A program made the translations under genes and the position numbers. From positions 5,811,517 through 5,875,516 of the forward strand of contig CM070598.1 in NCBI GenBank assembly GCA_036346395.1: a stretch of DNA of 64,000 nt, written 5' to 3'. This document shows, piece by piece, positions 1-11,828 of the stretch; positions within the stretch are counted from its first letter, which is position 1, and each line of letters starts with the position of its first letter. The stretch is from Hsuehochloa calcarea (taxonomy: Eukaryota > Streptophyta > Magnoliopsida > Poales > Poaceae). The notes below the pieces were generated by a model, which was not told the DNA's origin, did not search any database, and worked only from the letters and a program-made list of their open reading frames with translations.

Positions 1-956
1 ACCAGTGACAAACAGCAGAGATACGCAGGAGGTGAGAATTTTGGCTTTCAATTCTTCCATTTTTGACAAAATTTCATTTTCTGTAAGTTTCATGGTGCTA
101 CACCATAGCAGATTTTTTCCACATCAGGAAGCCTATCAGGCACACTGCCATGCATTAAGTTGTTAAATATTATGTTCAACAACTTTGCATTTTGAACTCT
201 TTTAATCCTGCCCTCAATGGTTTTTCCCATACCTTCTTGTGGTGGCTGCAGGTTAAGCTTGATCAAGGTCTTCAGATGCTGAAGATTTTCAAGGACCATG
301 TCTGCAAAACATCCATCTCGGATGACTTTGGCTTTTATGATAACCGTGAGAAGATAATGCAAGAGAAGAAATCACAGCGGCAGCGTCCACTGAAGAAGGT
401 AAAGAACCATCAGCATGTGCATTTACTGGCAGTCTAACTTGGTGTGGACCTCTTAGAAATTAGACCTACTTAAAGCTAGCTCTTTGTGTTAGTTTATGTC
501 TTAAGTATGCCATTTTATATGTTCCTAGGTTTGTGGTGTGAATAGTGAATACACACTGGTAGTTGATAATTTTTTTTAGCCATTTTCCATGTAAAATGTA
601 AGAATTTGCATATCCCCATTGGTGAATTTCATGACACCCTTTTGCCATTCTAGTGTTCCCTGATTACCAATCAAGTTTTGACTTAAGAAAGGCTGGAATT
701 GTGAAATTATTGTGTTAACTTATTTGAAGTACTGTTATTGGCCCTGCAGATCATGAATGCAAAGCTGCCTACTGTTGGCAATACTGAAAATGAAGCCTGC
801 AATGGAAAGCAGGGATTGCAAAAACTTGATGTTGTAGGAGATCGAAATTCTGTGATTGAAAATGAAAATGGTGTGGAAGCAGACGCTGTAAATGTTGTTG
901 CCCCAAAAGATGCTAACCCAACAGCTGAAAGCTTGGCTGTTGCAAATGGCTGTTGA
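1..956 (+). CDS. 3' end of a YTH-domain m6A-reader gene (tandem copy 1, partial)
   Basis: Only the last exons are in the window: the end of a YTH exon (1-31), then 252-398 and 750-956 (stop TGA 954-956). Each is bounded by GT/AG sites and lines up exon for exon with the complete gene at 2359-6057, including the identical 147-nt penultimate exon. The exon at 252-398 encodes the end of the YTH fold (KIFKDHVCKTSI, DDFGFYDNREKIMQEKK); the last exon encodes an acidic, low-complexity tail ending VANGC. Similarity to copy 2 continues through the 3' UTR to about 1320. The visible part is open and unbroken, so it may be a working paralogue; its aromatic cage lies outside the window. YTHDF/ECT proteins bind N6-methyladenosine in mRNA in the cytoplasm. 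Confidence 0.9.
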
Positions 957-2358
957 TTTTTTAAGTTAATTCAGCCATTTGAGTTTAGTGTAAGGTGACA
1001 GCTTATAGGTTTGGAGAAGGCTGGTGCAGTCCAACCATTCAAGGCGTTCCAGATTCTATTGGGCTTGGTAGATGTTCCTTTCAATGGTTGTATTTGCAGA
1101 AAGTTGAAAGTCTGAGGCGATTCAGGGTATGATTATGGTTCTTGTGAATTCCCCCCTGTACTATTTTCTCCTTCGCTTGCATTTGGGAGTTGAGTTTGGT
1201 TGGTAGGAGATAGATATCAGCTGTTCTTGTTCCTGTGAGATGTGTTCTCTTTTTATGTTTCATCATTAGGAAATGTACCTAGGAGTGGAGATCTGTACTG
1301 GTTTTGCAAGAAGTAACTTGGGAGTTGTTCCAGAGTATTTGAAATGAGTTTCTTCTGTTTTGCGCTTTCCATTATTTTACTGTGCCTATCATGAATCGCG
1401 GAGAATTTATGTATGACACGAACGCTCAATGTTTACTCTTTCCCCTTAATATATGGTGCCGACGTGAAATGTTCTTGCTCTAGAAAACCGCGTATTACTA
1501 CAGTATTCTTTTTGGTAGTCTAGGACTCTTGAAGATGCACCAAGCAATCTGTTTTGGATAGAGGAATTTGGTAGGAATTTGGAAAATTGTGCCGATTGAT
1601 GCAAAATTCTCTTGTTTTAAACAAAAGCCAAACTAATTAGCAAACCACGTAATTGTCTTGCGATTATGATATAAACATGGTAAAAAATTGGGAATTTGTT
1701 AATTTTTAGTTGCTTGAAATTTTTTATTCATCAGTTATCTACAATTGTATAGTACTAAGTTTAAAATTACAGTATCAATTGATATGTAATTTTAGCATAA
1801 TTTTACTGTTATTTTTTATTCTATTTATTTTTGTATTTTTAGAGTTCATCTAATTTTTTTGTATTTATAGAGTTTATTTACATTTACTTTTATCCCATTT
1901 TTTTTCAAAAGACAATCCAACTCATAGAAAAAAAATGACCGACTGACATAGACCCTCCAGATCGACGCTGTTTAGAACATCACCAGTCACCACTGCTCGA
2001 AACGTGTCCTGCTCTGATCCTACCCAGAGACGCACGCCACCTTTCGTCCTCCAAAAAAGCCCAAAGGCCCAGGCCCACAAAACCACCAACTTTAAAAGAG
2101 AAAATTCCCAACGGGAAGTTGGGGAAGCATTAAAGACACCAAAGTACCAAACCCATCGGCAAATTTTACATAACCGTGTGTGTGTGTCTCTCTCTCTCCC
2201 CACTCGTTTCCCTCGCTCTCCTTTTTCTTTTTCCCACGTTGCGGCGCCTTCTCCCCTCGCTCCCACTTAGCATTTACCACCCGGCCTCCTCGCCTCGCTA
2301 GGGTTTCTCTGGGTTTTAGGCCCCGCGCCGCCATCCCCGCGCCCGCCGGATCGTCTCC
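957..2358. other. Spacer: 3' UTR of YTH copy 1, then promoter/5' UTR of YTH copy 2
   Basis: No gene is supported here. About 957-1320 matches the 3' UTR following copy 2 (around 6058-6370), so the tandem duplication included the 3' UTR. About 1600-1920 is very AT-rich with T-runs and no recognisable coding content. The stretch 2175-2235 is a TG/CT-rich microsatellite of the kind common in grass 5' UTRs, lying 120-180 nt before the chosen start codon of copy 2. Confidence 0.6.
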
Positions 2359-5300
2359 ATGGACGCTGACCGTATCCTCAACCACTCTCACCGTTCTGCT
2401 CTCTTCCCGATTTGTTTGCTTGTTTTGGAGTGTGTTTTTTTCGAGGTTTTTCGGTGGGGATTTGTCCAGTGTTTGGATCTCCCGGTGCTTAGTTCGTTTT
2501 CTTCCTTCTACGCGATTCGTTGGTGTTTTGGAGGATCATAAATGGGTTTAGCCGTGAGAATTATGAGGTTTTGTTGGGTGCTTTCGTCTTTCCTCGATTG
2601 GATGAGGTTTAAAATTACAAGCAGAGCGTGTGGTGTCCTGTTTTTGTTGTTTCTCGCTTCTAGTTTTAGCTCCATGGCTTAGAATTTTATGCCAAGTGCG
2701 TGATCTTGTGGTGCGTGTTTGGCAGCGTCTGGATCATTTTCCCTTAACCGGTCTTGCTGCAGGGGCTACGGATTTGCTGCAGAAGCTGTCCCTGGATCCC
2801 AAAATCGATGCCGGTGAGGCCAAAGAGGCGAAGGAGAAGGTATACATTGACCGCCCTTCGTACAATCTTGTTGAATCACTTGTGACGCTAGTGTCATTTC
2901 AGTGACTGAATTCGAATCACGTTGCAGGTCTCGGCAGCGCAGAATGGTGCGTTGAATGGCGTGGTGCCGTGTCCAAACCCTCAGGTGGCGTCAGCGGAGC
3001 AGTGGGCAGCTACCGCGCAGCAGAATTACAAGGATGTCGGCATGTATTATGGTGCCTACCCTTATTATTGTGGAGGTGCACCATTTAGTCTTTTACTGCC
3101 TGTTTGTAGTGAATTAGTGATAGCAGAACAACTATATGGTTACATGTTATTACGAAATTTAGAGCATTTACTTTGAACTCTTAACTAATGCCTTACACTC
3201 TTTGCAGGTTGGGGAGATTATTCCGTGTACGTTAGTCATGATGGAGCGGGGGCACTTACCCCTGTGAGTATTACATCCCCTACCTTAAAAGTGTGCAGAC
3301 ACTTGGGCTTACTTGGTTCAATCCATTGGCCGACCCTTTGAAGTTAGCCAGCACATGTAAAGCATCTTGAAGATTGTAATTGCCGGGAAGTGTATTTGGT
3401 TGAATTGGTTTTGTCTGTTGGTTTCTTCAGGGTGCTTATGGGGACATGTACTGCTATCCTCAATATGGTGTTGCTGCGTCCGGACATGATGGTCAGATTT
3501 ATGGCTCTCAGCGTTACCAGTACCCATCCACGTACAACCAGTCGCAGACTACTGCCAGTAAGCCAGCATACAAGTGTAAAACTGGCAAATCAGTTCCTTC
3601 ACCACAAGAGGAAGTTTCTACCGCAGCAGCTGCTGATCAGCAGCCTGGCTTGGTGGATGTTTCCAAAGCCAGTTCAAACAGCATTGATGGTGTAAAAGGT
3701 CTGAAGAAAGCGACGTTGCCTCTGAAACCACATGGACGTTCGGGTAGTTACCAGAATCATGGTGGCAAAGCAGCTTATCCATGGTCTGGCGGCTGTACTT
3801 TTTCCGAAAAACAGCAGAGACACTCTGGTGGCAATCCTACATCAACTGCTTCTAATCCTAAAAGCAAGGTACATTCAAAGAAACAGAATTTGCAATCGCT
3901 TCCTCATTTGTTGGTGAGCCTATGCTTGTATTAAAAAACCCTGTTTTTGTGATGTTTTCTGATCATTGCTCAAATGCATGTGCCATATACTTCCAGTAAT
4001 TACGAGCATTGTTGTTTATTGCTTGATCCTACTCGTATGACTTGCTGTGGCTTATCAAAGCACTAATCATTTATTGATTTTGGTTCGTGCCATATGTCAC
4101 TTTGATGAATTCCTTAGGTTTAAGAGACATTTACATATTCTGCATATCCACAAGTTTATATATTTGATGTATTGGGATAACCTATATCTCAACATGGACA
4201 CATTTCTTGCAGGGTTTGCTTGAGCAGAGTTCACCAATCGGGCCGCCATCACCTGGATTCATGAGTTCGATATACTCTAGTAGTGCATTGTACAATGCAA
4301 ATGCATATGGATCGGGCTTTTGGTATGGATCACACATCTATGGCCCCGGTCTGTATGGTGGATGGAATGCGCTGTCGAATGGAAAGTACAAGCCCAGAGG
4401 AAAAACTTATGAATCTTATGGTTTTGGCAACGAAAACCTTGATGGCTTGAATGAGTTGAAGCGAGGACCAAGAAGCGGTCTCTTTAAAAACCAACAGGGC
4501 TTCAGAGAGGCTGCTGTGACACCTGCGAAAGCACAGGAGCTTCCTTCTAGTGATGACTCTAATGCAGTTGTGCAGGATCAGTACAATCGGGCTGACTTTG
4601 TTGAAACTTACTCAGATGCCAAATTCTTTATTATTAAATCATACAGTGAGGATGATGTTCACAAGAGCATCAAGTACAATGTTTGGGCAAGCACCCCCAA
4701 TGGAAATAAAAAGCTTGACACTGCTTATCAAGTGGCTAAGGGAAACTTGAGTAATTCTCCTGTATTCGTATTCTTCTCTGTAAGTCCTTAACCATCGTGT
4801 TCTGTTAAACATGCTTATTTTCTCTCTGTGAACAACCTTTATGATTGGGTGCTGATGTTATTGGTCTTCCTGTATTTTTCAGGTTAACACGAGCGGACAG
4901 TTTGTTGGTCTAGCTGAGATGGTTGGTCAGGTTGATTTTAACATGACAGTGGAATACTGGCAGCAAGACAAGTGGACCGGTTGTTTCCCTGTCAAGTGGC
5001 ACATTGTAAAGGACATTCCCAACAACTTATTGAAGCACATTATTCTTGAGTATAATGAAAACAAACCAGTGACTAACAGCAGGGATACGCAGGAGGTGAG
5101 AACAGTGGCTTTAAATTCTTTTATCATTTACCAATTTCCTCCTCTGTATGGTTTCTGGTGGCACACCATGGCCTCGTTTTTCAGTATGCCTGCATCAGGA
5201 AACATTAATACTAATCAGGCACACTGCTATGTATTAAAAAAATTGTCAATTTGTTTAACAAATTTGCATGTTGAACTCTTTGAATGCTGTGCTCAATGTG

Positions 5301-6057
5301 TTTTCCCTCCTGGTGGTGTCTACAGGTTAAGCTTGAACAAGGCCTTCAGATGCTAAAGATTTTCAAGGATCATGTCTGCAAGACATCCATCTTGGATGAC
5401 TTTGGCTTTTATGATAACCGTGAGAAGATAATGCAGGAGAAGAAATCAAGGCGGCAGCATCTGCTGGAGAAGGTACATGGCTACCAGCTTGCTTTATGTG
5501 ATGACTGATGAGCCCACTTTTATATTATTAATTATTTACTTGCTTGTAATTCTTATCGCTAAATGGTTTTGCCTTGATACAAGTGCATTTTACTGAGAGT
5601 TAGCTCCTTTTGTCAGTACATGTCCTATGAATGCCTGTTCACATGCAAAATGTTAATAGCTTATGCTGATGAGAGTACAATCTGGTAGTTGACAATTCAT
5701 TTTAGCATTTCCTAGTAATGCAAGGATTTTCACCGTTTTCCTTTTGTCAGCTTGGCCCTTGTAAATTTCGTGGCATCCTTTTGTCAATTTAGTGTTTAGC
5801 CTGATTACCAAACATGACTTGAACAAATGCTGGAGTCAGTGAACTTACTTGACCAATTGGTCCTGCAGATCATGAATAGAAAGCTGCTTACTGCCAACAA
5901 CACTGAAAATGAAGATACCGTTGGAAAGCAGGGACTGCAGAAACTTGGGCTTGTAGGAGATCAAAATGGTGAGGTGGAAAATGGTGTGGTTGCAGTAGCT
6001 GTAAATGGTGCTGCCCCAAAAGATGCCATCCTGACAACGGTTGCAAATGGCTGTTAA
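2359..6057 (+). CDS. YTH-domain m6A-reader protein (ECT/YTHDF type), tandem copy 2, complete
   Basis: Nine exons: 2359-2371, 2763-2839, 2928-3075, 3208-3263, 3431-3868, 4213-4779, 4883-5095, 5326-5472, 5869-6057. They join in phase to 1848 nt (615 aa). The start MDAD splices through C|GG to RATDLLQKLSLD, a typical ECT N-terminus, which decides the start despite the 13-nt first exon. Residues about 40-370 are a Y/G/S/Q-rich low-complexity region. The YTH domain spans about 381-530. All three aromatic-cage tryptophans that hold m6A are present: W402 (NVWAST) and W459/W464 (WQQDKW). The tail after 530 is acidic. By family knowledge it is a cytoplasmic reader affecting mRNA stability and translation. 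A second copy lies directly upstream in the same orientation. Confidence 0.95.
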
Positions 6058-6561
6058 TTTAGGCTACTTCAGTCAGTTGAGTTTATAGGGCGCAGAAAGC
6101 TGCTGCAGTTGAAGGCATTCAAGTTCTGGTAAGTCAATGCTTGTAGGTTGCAGAAAGGTGCAGTCTGAGGCAACTCAAGATCCAATTAGGCTTCTTTTGG
6201 CTTTGTACTTCTGTACTATTTTCGCTTTTGCTTTAGTATGGGAGTTTGGTTAGTAGGAGATAGAGAGCTCAGTTGTTCTTGTTCCGGCGAGATGTTTTGT
6301 GTTTTGTCTTGTCACTAGGAATTGTACCTAGGGGTTGAGATCTGTAAGGCTTTTGCAATGAAGGATAATGGTTTGGGGTGCATCTTTTATTTTTAAAGTA
6401 AACAAAAAGTGTTTGAACATGGATTCTGTCAGTTCACTGTTCTATTGAGTCATGCTTAGATGATTGCTGCCGCTGCATACTGAATCACCGATTCATGTGT
6501 CGTGCTGGAGGGCGTCGTGCGTACCGAGTAAGACGACGGCGAGGACGGCTCCTTTCACAGC
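6058..6561. other. 3' UTR and flank of YTH copy 2
   Basis: Positions 6058-6370 resemble the 3' flank of copy 1 (shared blocks around the GTAGGAGATAGA and GTACCTAGG motifs), so this is transcribed 3' UTR shared by the duplicates. No gene is seen between about 6370 and 6560. Confidence 0.55.
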
Positions 6562-7257
6562 ATGGCTAGGAGCCTGCACTGCCAACTGACCAAGCAGGCG
6601 TTCGCGTACGGGGCCGACGGCGATTTGTTGCTGCACGCGGGGCCTGACTCTCGACCCCGACCTGTCCACCCTGACCTCCCGAGGAGGCAGCCCGTCGACA
6701 AGAACGCGATCGTCCTGGATTCGTCCTTCTCCGGTGGTCTCTCCGACCGCTTCCTTCTAGTCTACGTACGACGCCACCACCATGGTCCCTTGCTCTTGCT
6801 GCCTCCCTTATGCAACCCGTGCCATGGGGCGCAAACACTGGTCGTGCATGGCGCCGACGGTGGCGACGACCCTACGGCGAGATGTTCTCTCCCTTTGGCC
6901 GTCGTCCTCGTCGACGTCTTCGTCGTCCAGCGCCGGGCCGTGGCAGCTCAAGGAGCCGCACTACCCCGCTGAGATGCCAGCCGGGGCTTCTTGAGCGACC
7001 TCCTCCGATGCACCCCGTCCTGACTCCTGAGCAAGCAGGAAGACGGCGTCGTCTACCTCTTGCTGGGTGAGTGGTACGAGGACGAGGAGGTGATCTTTCC
7101 GACCAATGGGCGGGACTTGCTCCGCGTCGACATGCGCCGCCGGAAGAGCCTCCTTTCCGGCCCGGGTCCCATGCCGACGTGCCCAACCTCGTCGGCTCCG
7201 GCTTCTGCAGATACGTCAGAGATTAATCAGTGCCCGTGTCACGGTGAGGCAGCCTAA
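6562..7257 (+). pseudogene. GC-rich decayed coding remnant, family not recognised
   Basis: This block is much more GC-rich than its neighbours and holds short ORFs in changing frames: 6562-6972 (begins MARSLHCQLTKQ, contains KNAIVLDSSFSGGLSDRFLL) and 7060-7257 (contains GEWYEDEEVIFPTNGRDLLR then VDMRRRKSLL). The pattern of alternating hydrophobic strands and a short VDMRRR segment is reminiscent of grass DUF1618/F-box-associated proteins, but I cannot align it securely. Frame changes and stops suggest a broken gene. No splice model that restores a long frame was found. It could also be an expressed short ORF; that is less likely. Confidence 0.3.
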
Positions 7258-7818
7258 GGTGCATGCTTAACTCCAGTTCCTGCACCCGAGGGGAAGCATG
7301 CTCAAGTCAACTCAAGCATGTTGCGTGCATGTATGGCTCCTTTGCTTTCTCGTCGATCACTGTACGTGCTTGTTGCGTCTTGATTGTGACGAACGCTCTG
7401 ACGATGGATATCAGATATGAAAGTAGTATTTTTTTCAAATACCATATTTGTTATTTAATGATGGCACTAGTATACGAGTAATATCGGTTCAATTTATGTT
7501 TTAGTATTGTTCAACCTTCGTCATACATGTGTACCACAAAATCTGCGCAGCACACAATTTCTAGCTTTGTTTTGTCAAATTGGTTCTTGTCTAAATTAAC
7601 AAAGGAAGTTTGTTACTTGTCCCACCTGGCATAGATTCTATGAGCGCATGTGTCACGTCATACATACATAGATTCACTTGGATGGGTCGGTGTTATGGCT
7701 CAACCAAACAAGACCTCGAAGGTCTTTCAGTCCCATTCCATCCAAGAATTGCTCTCTTTAAGGGAAACTACTTCTCGTCTGCCGTCTCTTGTATAAGCGT
7801 GGCCTATTGTAGGAGTGG
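7258..7818. other. Intergenic, nothing recognised
   Basis: AT-richer sequence after the GC-rich remnant. Short ORFs occur but none has recognisable protein similarity. No splice, RNA or repeat signal that I can support. Confidence 0.4.
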
Positions 7819-8235
7819 CCTACCGGCTCCACTGACCTGACCAAGACTACAAGCAAGAGCACCCCTCAACCCGGTCGAAGAGTACCGGGTACCCCTTCAT
7901 GCAAAGCGAAAGGCACCGAAAGGCTAGCACAACATCCTTGGATAAAAGGTGCAACACACCCGGAGCAAAGTGGTCTATAAAGATATCTCGTCAGGGCACC
8001 TCGTATTGACACGTTTATCAAGAGTAAAGGCGTGGTGGACATGATCCATAAAAATCCACCATGCACCAAGGTTACACATAGAAGGGTGTAAAGACCCTGA
8101 AGCCTCTGTAGCTTTAGTCATAGGGTGCTTTTTAGGGGGTAGTATTGTAATCTATCATACTATTAATGTAACACTATAAATAGTCACTTATCGCTTCGCG
8201 GAAGAAGAATATTTACTGTTCTAAAAAGAAGAAGA
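7819..8235. repeat. Possible degenerate LTR fragment
   Basis: The layout resembles the small gypsy-like LTRs at 45836-46474 and 46905-47415: a spliced-leader-like AT block with TTAATGTAACACTATAAATA followed by GTCAC, preceded by a CACCATG/AAGACCCTGAAGCC stretch. The shared TATAAATAGTCAC core would be the LTR promoter. Ends and target duplication are not clear, so this is a weak call. Confidence 0.35.
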
Positions 8236-8370
8236 CACATTTGCTCCTACTAGTACCGTGTCGGAATGGAAGGTGTCGGAGACGAGGCTGAGCAAGTTTC
8301 ACCGCATCGACGGCACGGTGGTCAACGGCATGGGTACATGCAATTCGTTGGGTGCTGCGGCTTCGTAAGT
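8236..8370 (+). pseudogene. B3-like (DUF313-type) coding fragment
   Basis: Positions about 8262-8320 translate to EWKVSETRLSKF then DGTVVNGMG, closely matching EWKVSELRLNKF and VTVINGRGY in the remnant at 11225-11620. A frame change follows (YMQFVGCCGF matches GYVEFIGRSS in another frame). It is therefore a broken relative of that remnant. Assignment to the B3 fold rests only on the longer copy and is tentative. Confidence 0.35.
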
Positions 8371-8572
8371 CTGATTCTATATACGCCGTTTAAAAAACAA
8401 AATCATTGTTTCAGCGTAATTAAGGAGATTATCATGAGTTTGATCTGTGGTATTCAGCTGTAACTACTACCATTCCCATTTAAATGCCGTTTTAGCAAGT
8501 TGATCGAAGGTGTATAATTAAGGATGGTCACTTTTCCGAAAGTTCTCTTGTGCCGCCCACACCCTCTTATAT

Positions 8573-10285
8573 ATAGGCAAGTTTTTGACCGATTTGACAC
8601 CGTTGGCATCGTGATAAACAAAATTAGCTCTCTTTCAGCTATAATGCAAAAAATGACACCTCTACCGTGCCCTAGGGGGCGAGCTTTCCCCTGGTGCGCT
8701 AAGTGTGAAATCCAGCCCCCATAGGCACGGTTTTGGCGATTTAGCGAGTGTCCCAAGGGGCACGGTGCATTCGGTCGGCCGATAATTAGGTTAAAAAATA
8801 ATTTTGATACTATTTGAATATAACACTATTTGAAATACTATTGGCACTCTAATTTTTTTCTTCTTGTTTTTTTTTACCTCAGACTTGCAACATCAAACGT
8901 ATTATTACATTTACCAAAAAAAAAATCACAATTTTTTCAAATAAAATCACAGCGCGACACAACACAATCTCCTTGAGGCAGCAACGATTCACCTCACAAG
9001 ACGGCGAATAGTAGTATATCGTCACCAGCCGCGGCGGTAGGAGTGCTTGTGCACCATGCTTGACACTATTTAATACATTAAAAAAATCACCCGAGAGTAC
9101 TTTTTTCTTTGAATTTCATCTTCTTGCTGTTTAAATTAATTACTCATAATTAATTAATAGCACATAGTTAATTAGTGGTAATTAATTAGGTGTAATGTAT
9201 TACTCGTAATGAATTTATTACTCATTAATTAATTATTCGTATTTAATTTAGTCGTAATTAATACATGTTAATTTTTTGTCATAGTTAATTAGTGGCAAAT
9301 AAATTAATATTAATTAAATTAGTCCTATTAAATTAGTGGTGTTTAATGAAATAATTCTATTTTAATAGTCATGTACAGTAAATAAATTGAAATATAGACT
9401 ATGTAGTGTGATCTGTTTGTTAGATTGTATACCTTAAATCAGGTTGTTGTTGCTTTAACCAATTTCGAACATGCAAGAGTTGCTAGTGTTTTATGGCAGC
9501 GGTCTCGTATGGGGCGGACCTAATGGGTTGAACCTATCGAGATGGTAGTACAAGGTGGTCTGGGCAGAGAAGCTTGATGCGATGAATATTTACAAGCTTA
9601 GGAGCTGCATCGGAGGAGGCGATGGCAACATAGCACATGCAGCTTCAAACTCACCAAGCCACCGAGGGCAGTGAAGGGTGGCGATGGTTGACACCCAAGT
9701 TTGAACCTGCGTGTGCTATATTGCACCGTGATTTCATGTGAATTTTTTTTGTGAAAATTATTTTTTGGTACATGTTATAATACATTTGAAGCGCCGAGTG
9801 TGAGGCAAAAAAAAAACAAGAATAAAAAATTCAAAGAAAAAGTGCTCTCAGTTGAATTTTTTTTAAAGTATTAAATAGTGCCAAGCATGGTGCACATGCA
9901 CTCCCGCCGCCGGGGTCGATGACGATATACTACTACGTCGTCGAGGCGAATCTTTGCTGCCTCAAGGAGATTGTGCTCTACTGCACCATGAATTCATGCG
10001 AAAAAGTTTATGATTTTTTTGGGTAAATGTGATAATATATTTAGTGCGAGGTAAAAAAAGTGTTCAAATAGTATCAAAAAATATTTTTAACCTAATTATA
10101 GGCTGCACGAATGCCGTGCTCATGGACACGACACTTTCCAAATCGTCAAAACCGTGCCCCTGCGGCAGGATTTCACACGTGGTGCCACGGAGAAGTCTAG
10201 CCCTTGGGTACGGATAGAGGCACTATTTTAAATATTATAGCCAATTTTATTAATCACGATGCCAGAACGGCCAAAAACTCTTACG
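8573..10285. mobile_element. Foldback-type element with long terminal inverted repeats
   Basis: The left arm (about 8573-9130) is the reverse complement of the right arm (about 9820-10285) with interruptions. Matching landmarks include GGCATCGTGAT at 8606 versus its complement at about 10255, CAAATAGTATC at about 10065 versus its complement near 8810, CAATCTCCTTGAGGCAGCAA at 8966 versus the complement near 9960, and GTGCACCATGCTTG at 9049 versus its complement near 9885. The loop (about 9130-9820) is AT-rich, with many TTAATTAAT-like units at 9120-9330. No transposase is seen. It could be a foldback element or a MULE derivative with very long inverted ends. A transcript would form an approximately 450-bp imperfect hairpin. 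Confidence 0.75.
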
Positions 10286-11224
10286 GAGCGCGCGGCCCAG
10301 ATCGCCCCCCACGAAAAACAAATCCATTGCCCAGATGGATTTGACAGCACGGGCGCCGCACGCGAAACCGGCCCAGATGGATCAAAATCCCAGCGCATTC
10401 TCAGTTTCCCACGCTTGAATCGATCAGCTCTAGCCCACTTCCACAATTTGGTGACATTGAGCTCGTCAAACCGAAGCCTAACAACACGCCGGCGGGCGCT
10501 GTTACCCACACAACGAATCGCCTCGGCGTTGAAGCGGTGCTCCTGCATCGATGGCACCGCAAACCGGACGCCTTGATCCAAACCAGCCAGAAGCCACCGG
10601 CCGGCTCGGGCATTTGAGGCGGTGCCTCTGCATCGATGGCACCGCAAACCGGACGACTTGAATGTAATCACAAATTGAATGTGACAGTTATAGAGTAGAC
10701 CTTGAGCTTAAAAATAAAACTTGCTATTCCAAACAGATAAGTTCTAACTAAACATCCAGTCCAACTTGCTGGACACCAAGAACAGATCACTTTAATCAAT
10801 CTACAATTTAACAAATATGAATATCATTGATTGAAACAGGATACCAGAATATGTTATGTACTACAGCAATGCGGCCCGAGCGGCGGTGGTCCGGACTTGT
10901 CCGTGAGGCGACGGTGCGAGGGGGGGCATGCCGGCGCCGGTTGAGGTACGTGAGGGCCAGGGTTCGGTGATGGATGGGCAAGGGGGTTCTAATACCATGT
11001 GGAATTTTGGGAAAATTGTGTGTTGTCCCACAGGACCCCCACACCTATTTATTTATAGTCTCAAGATACAATCCGATTTTAACACAACTTCTATATTAGA
11101 CTCTAACACCAACTGTAGAAGGAAAGTCTAAAGCACGACACGGGCTAGAACAAGAGGGTAAGAAGAAAAGGGCGAGTGCAACAAGGTACATAGGGGTTCC
11201 GGTGTCGGTCTACCAGCACGGTGG

Positions 11225-11622
11225 GGAATGGAAGGTGTCGGAGCTGAGGCTGAACAAGTTCCGTACCAGCCAAGTCACGGTGATCAACGGTAGGGGATAC
11301 GTGGAATTCATTGGTCGCAGCCAGGGTTAAAAAAACCGGTACCGACCGGTTACTGGTTTTTTTCGGTTGAATTTCGTTAAATTTTGCTTAAAAATCAATC
11401 GAAATTCGAAATTCGAAATTTGAATTTGCAAACTCCGGAAAAACCGGCCGGGGTATCAAATCCCGGCCCCCACCGGTAAACCGGTTACCGGCCGGTATTT
11501 CAATCCATGGTCGCAGCTCCTTGGAGGAGGAAGACCGTGTTGAGGTGTGGGCGTTCAGGCGGCAGCCTGAACACCTCTGTTTTGTCATTGCCAAGAGGGA
11601 TGACAACCAAGTGGTCGTATTA
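11225..11622 (+). pseudogene. B3-like (DUF313-type) gene remnant, interrupted by a hAT MITE
   Basis: Reading across the insertion at 11321-11508, the frame gives EWKVSELRLNKF, VTVINGRGYVEFIGRSS, LEEEDRVEVWAFRR and LCFVIAKRDD, then a stop near 11622. The DRVEVWAFR / LCFVI pattern resembles the end of plant B3 DNA-binding domains (D-V-V-E-L-W-S-F-R followed by a hydrophobic strand). The start of the domain is missing, so this is a fragment. Copy 2 (15180-15343) has the same C-terminal piece without the insertion but lacks the EWKVSELRL part. Family assignment is tentative. Confidence 0.4.
11321..11508. mobile_element. hAT-like MITE with 8-bp target duplication
   Basis: A 188-bp insertion present only in duplication copy 1. 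It is flanked by perfect 8-bp direct repeats GGTCGCAG (11313-11320 and 11509-11516); copy 2 has a single GGTCGCAG at the same place. Ends begin CCAGGGTTAAAA and finish TTTCAATCCAT, imperfect inverted repeats, and the subterminal parts are rich in ACCGGT palindromes. An 8-bp duplication is the hAT signature. Confidence 0.85.
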
Positions 11623-11828
11623 ATTTACTAGTAAGTCATTTCATAGCAGTTCTATCTCTCTCTTTGTTACGAAAGACCAGATTGACCCATTCCGCCATAC
11701 ATAAGCACCCCCTTTTTCGACTTAGTAGGATTCGGCAATTGTTGAGTAGGAATTCGGTGATGGGCTTGAGTTAGGGATTTGAGAATTTAATTAACTTCAT
11801 TTCCTTAATCTCAATCTGGAACATGTAA

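Noticed and set aside
2359..2541. 60-aa ORF starting at the YTH start codon
   Set aside because: It reads through the first intron; splicing after 13 nt restores the ECT N-terminus RATDLLQKLSLD in frame.
10228..10671. 147-aa minus ORF also found at 12988-13494
   Set aside because: It recurs only because the underlying DNA is duplicated; no domain is recognisable, and it crosses the boundary of the foldback element.
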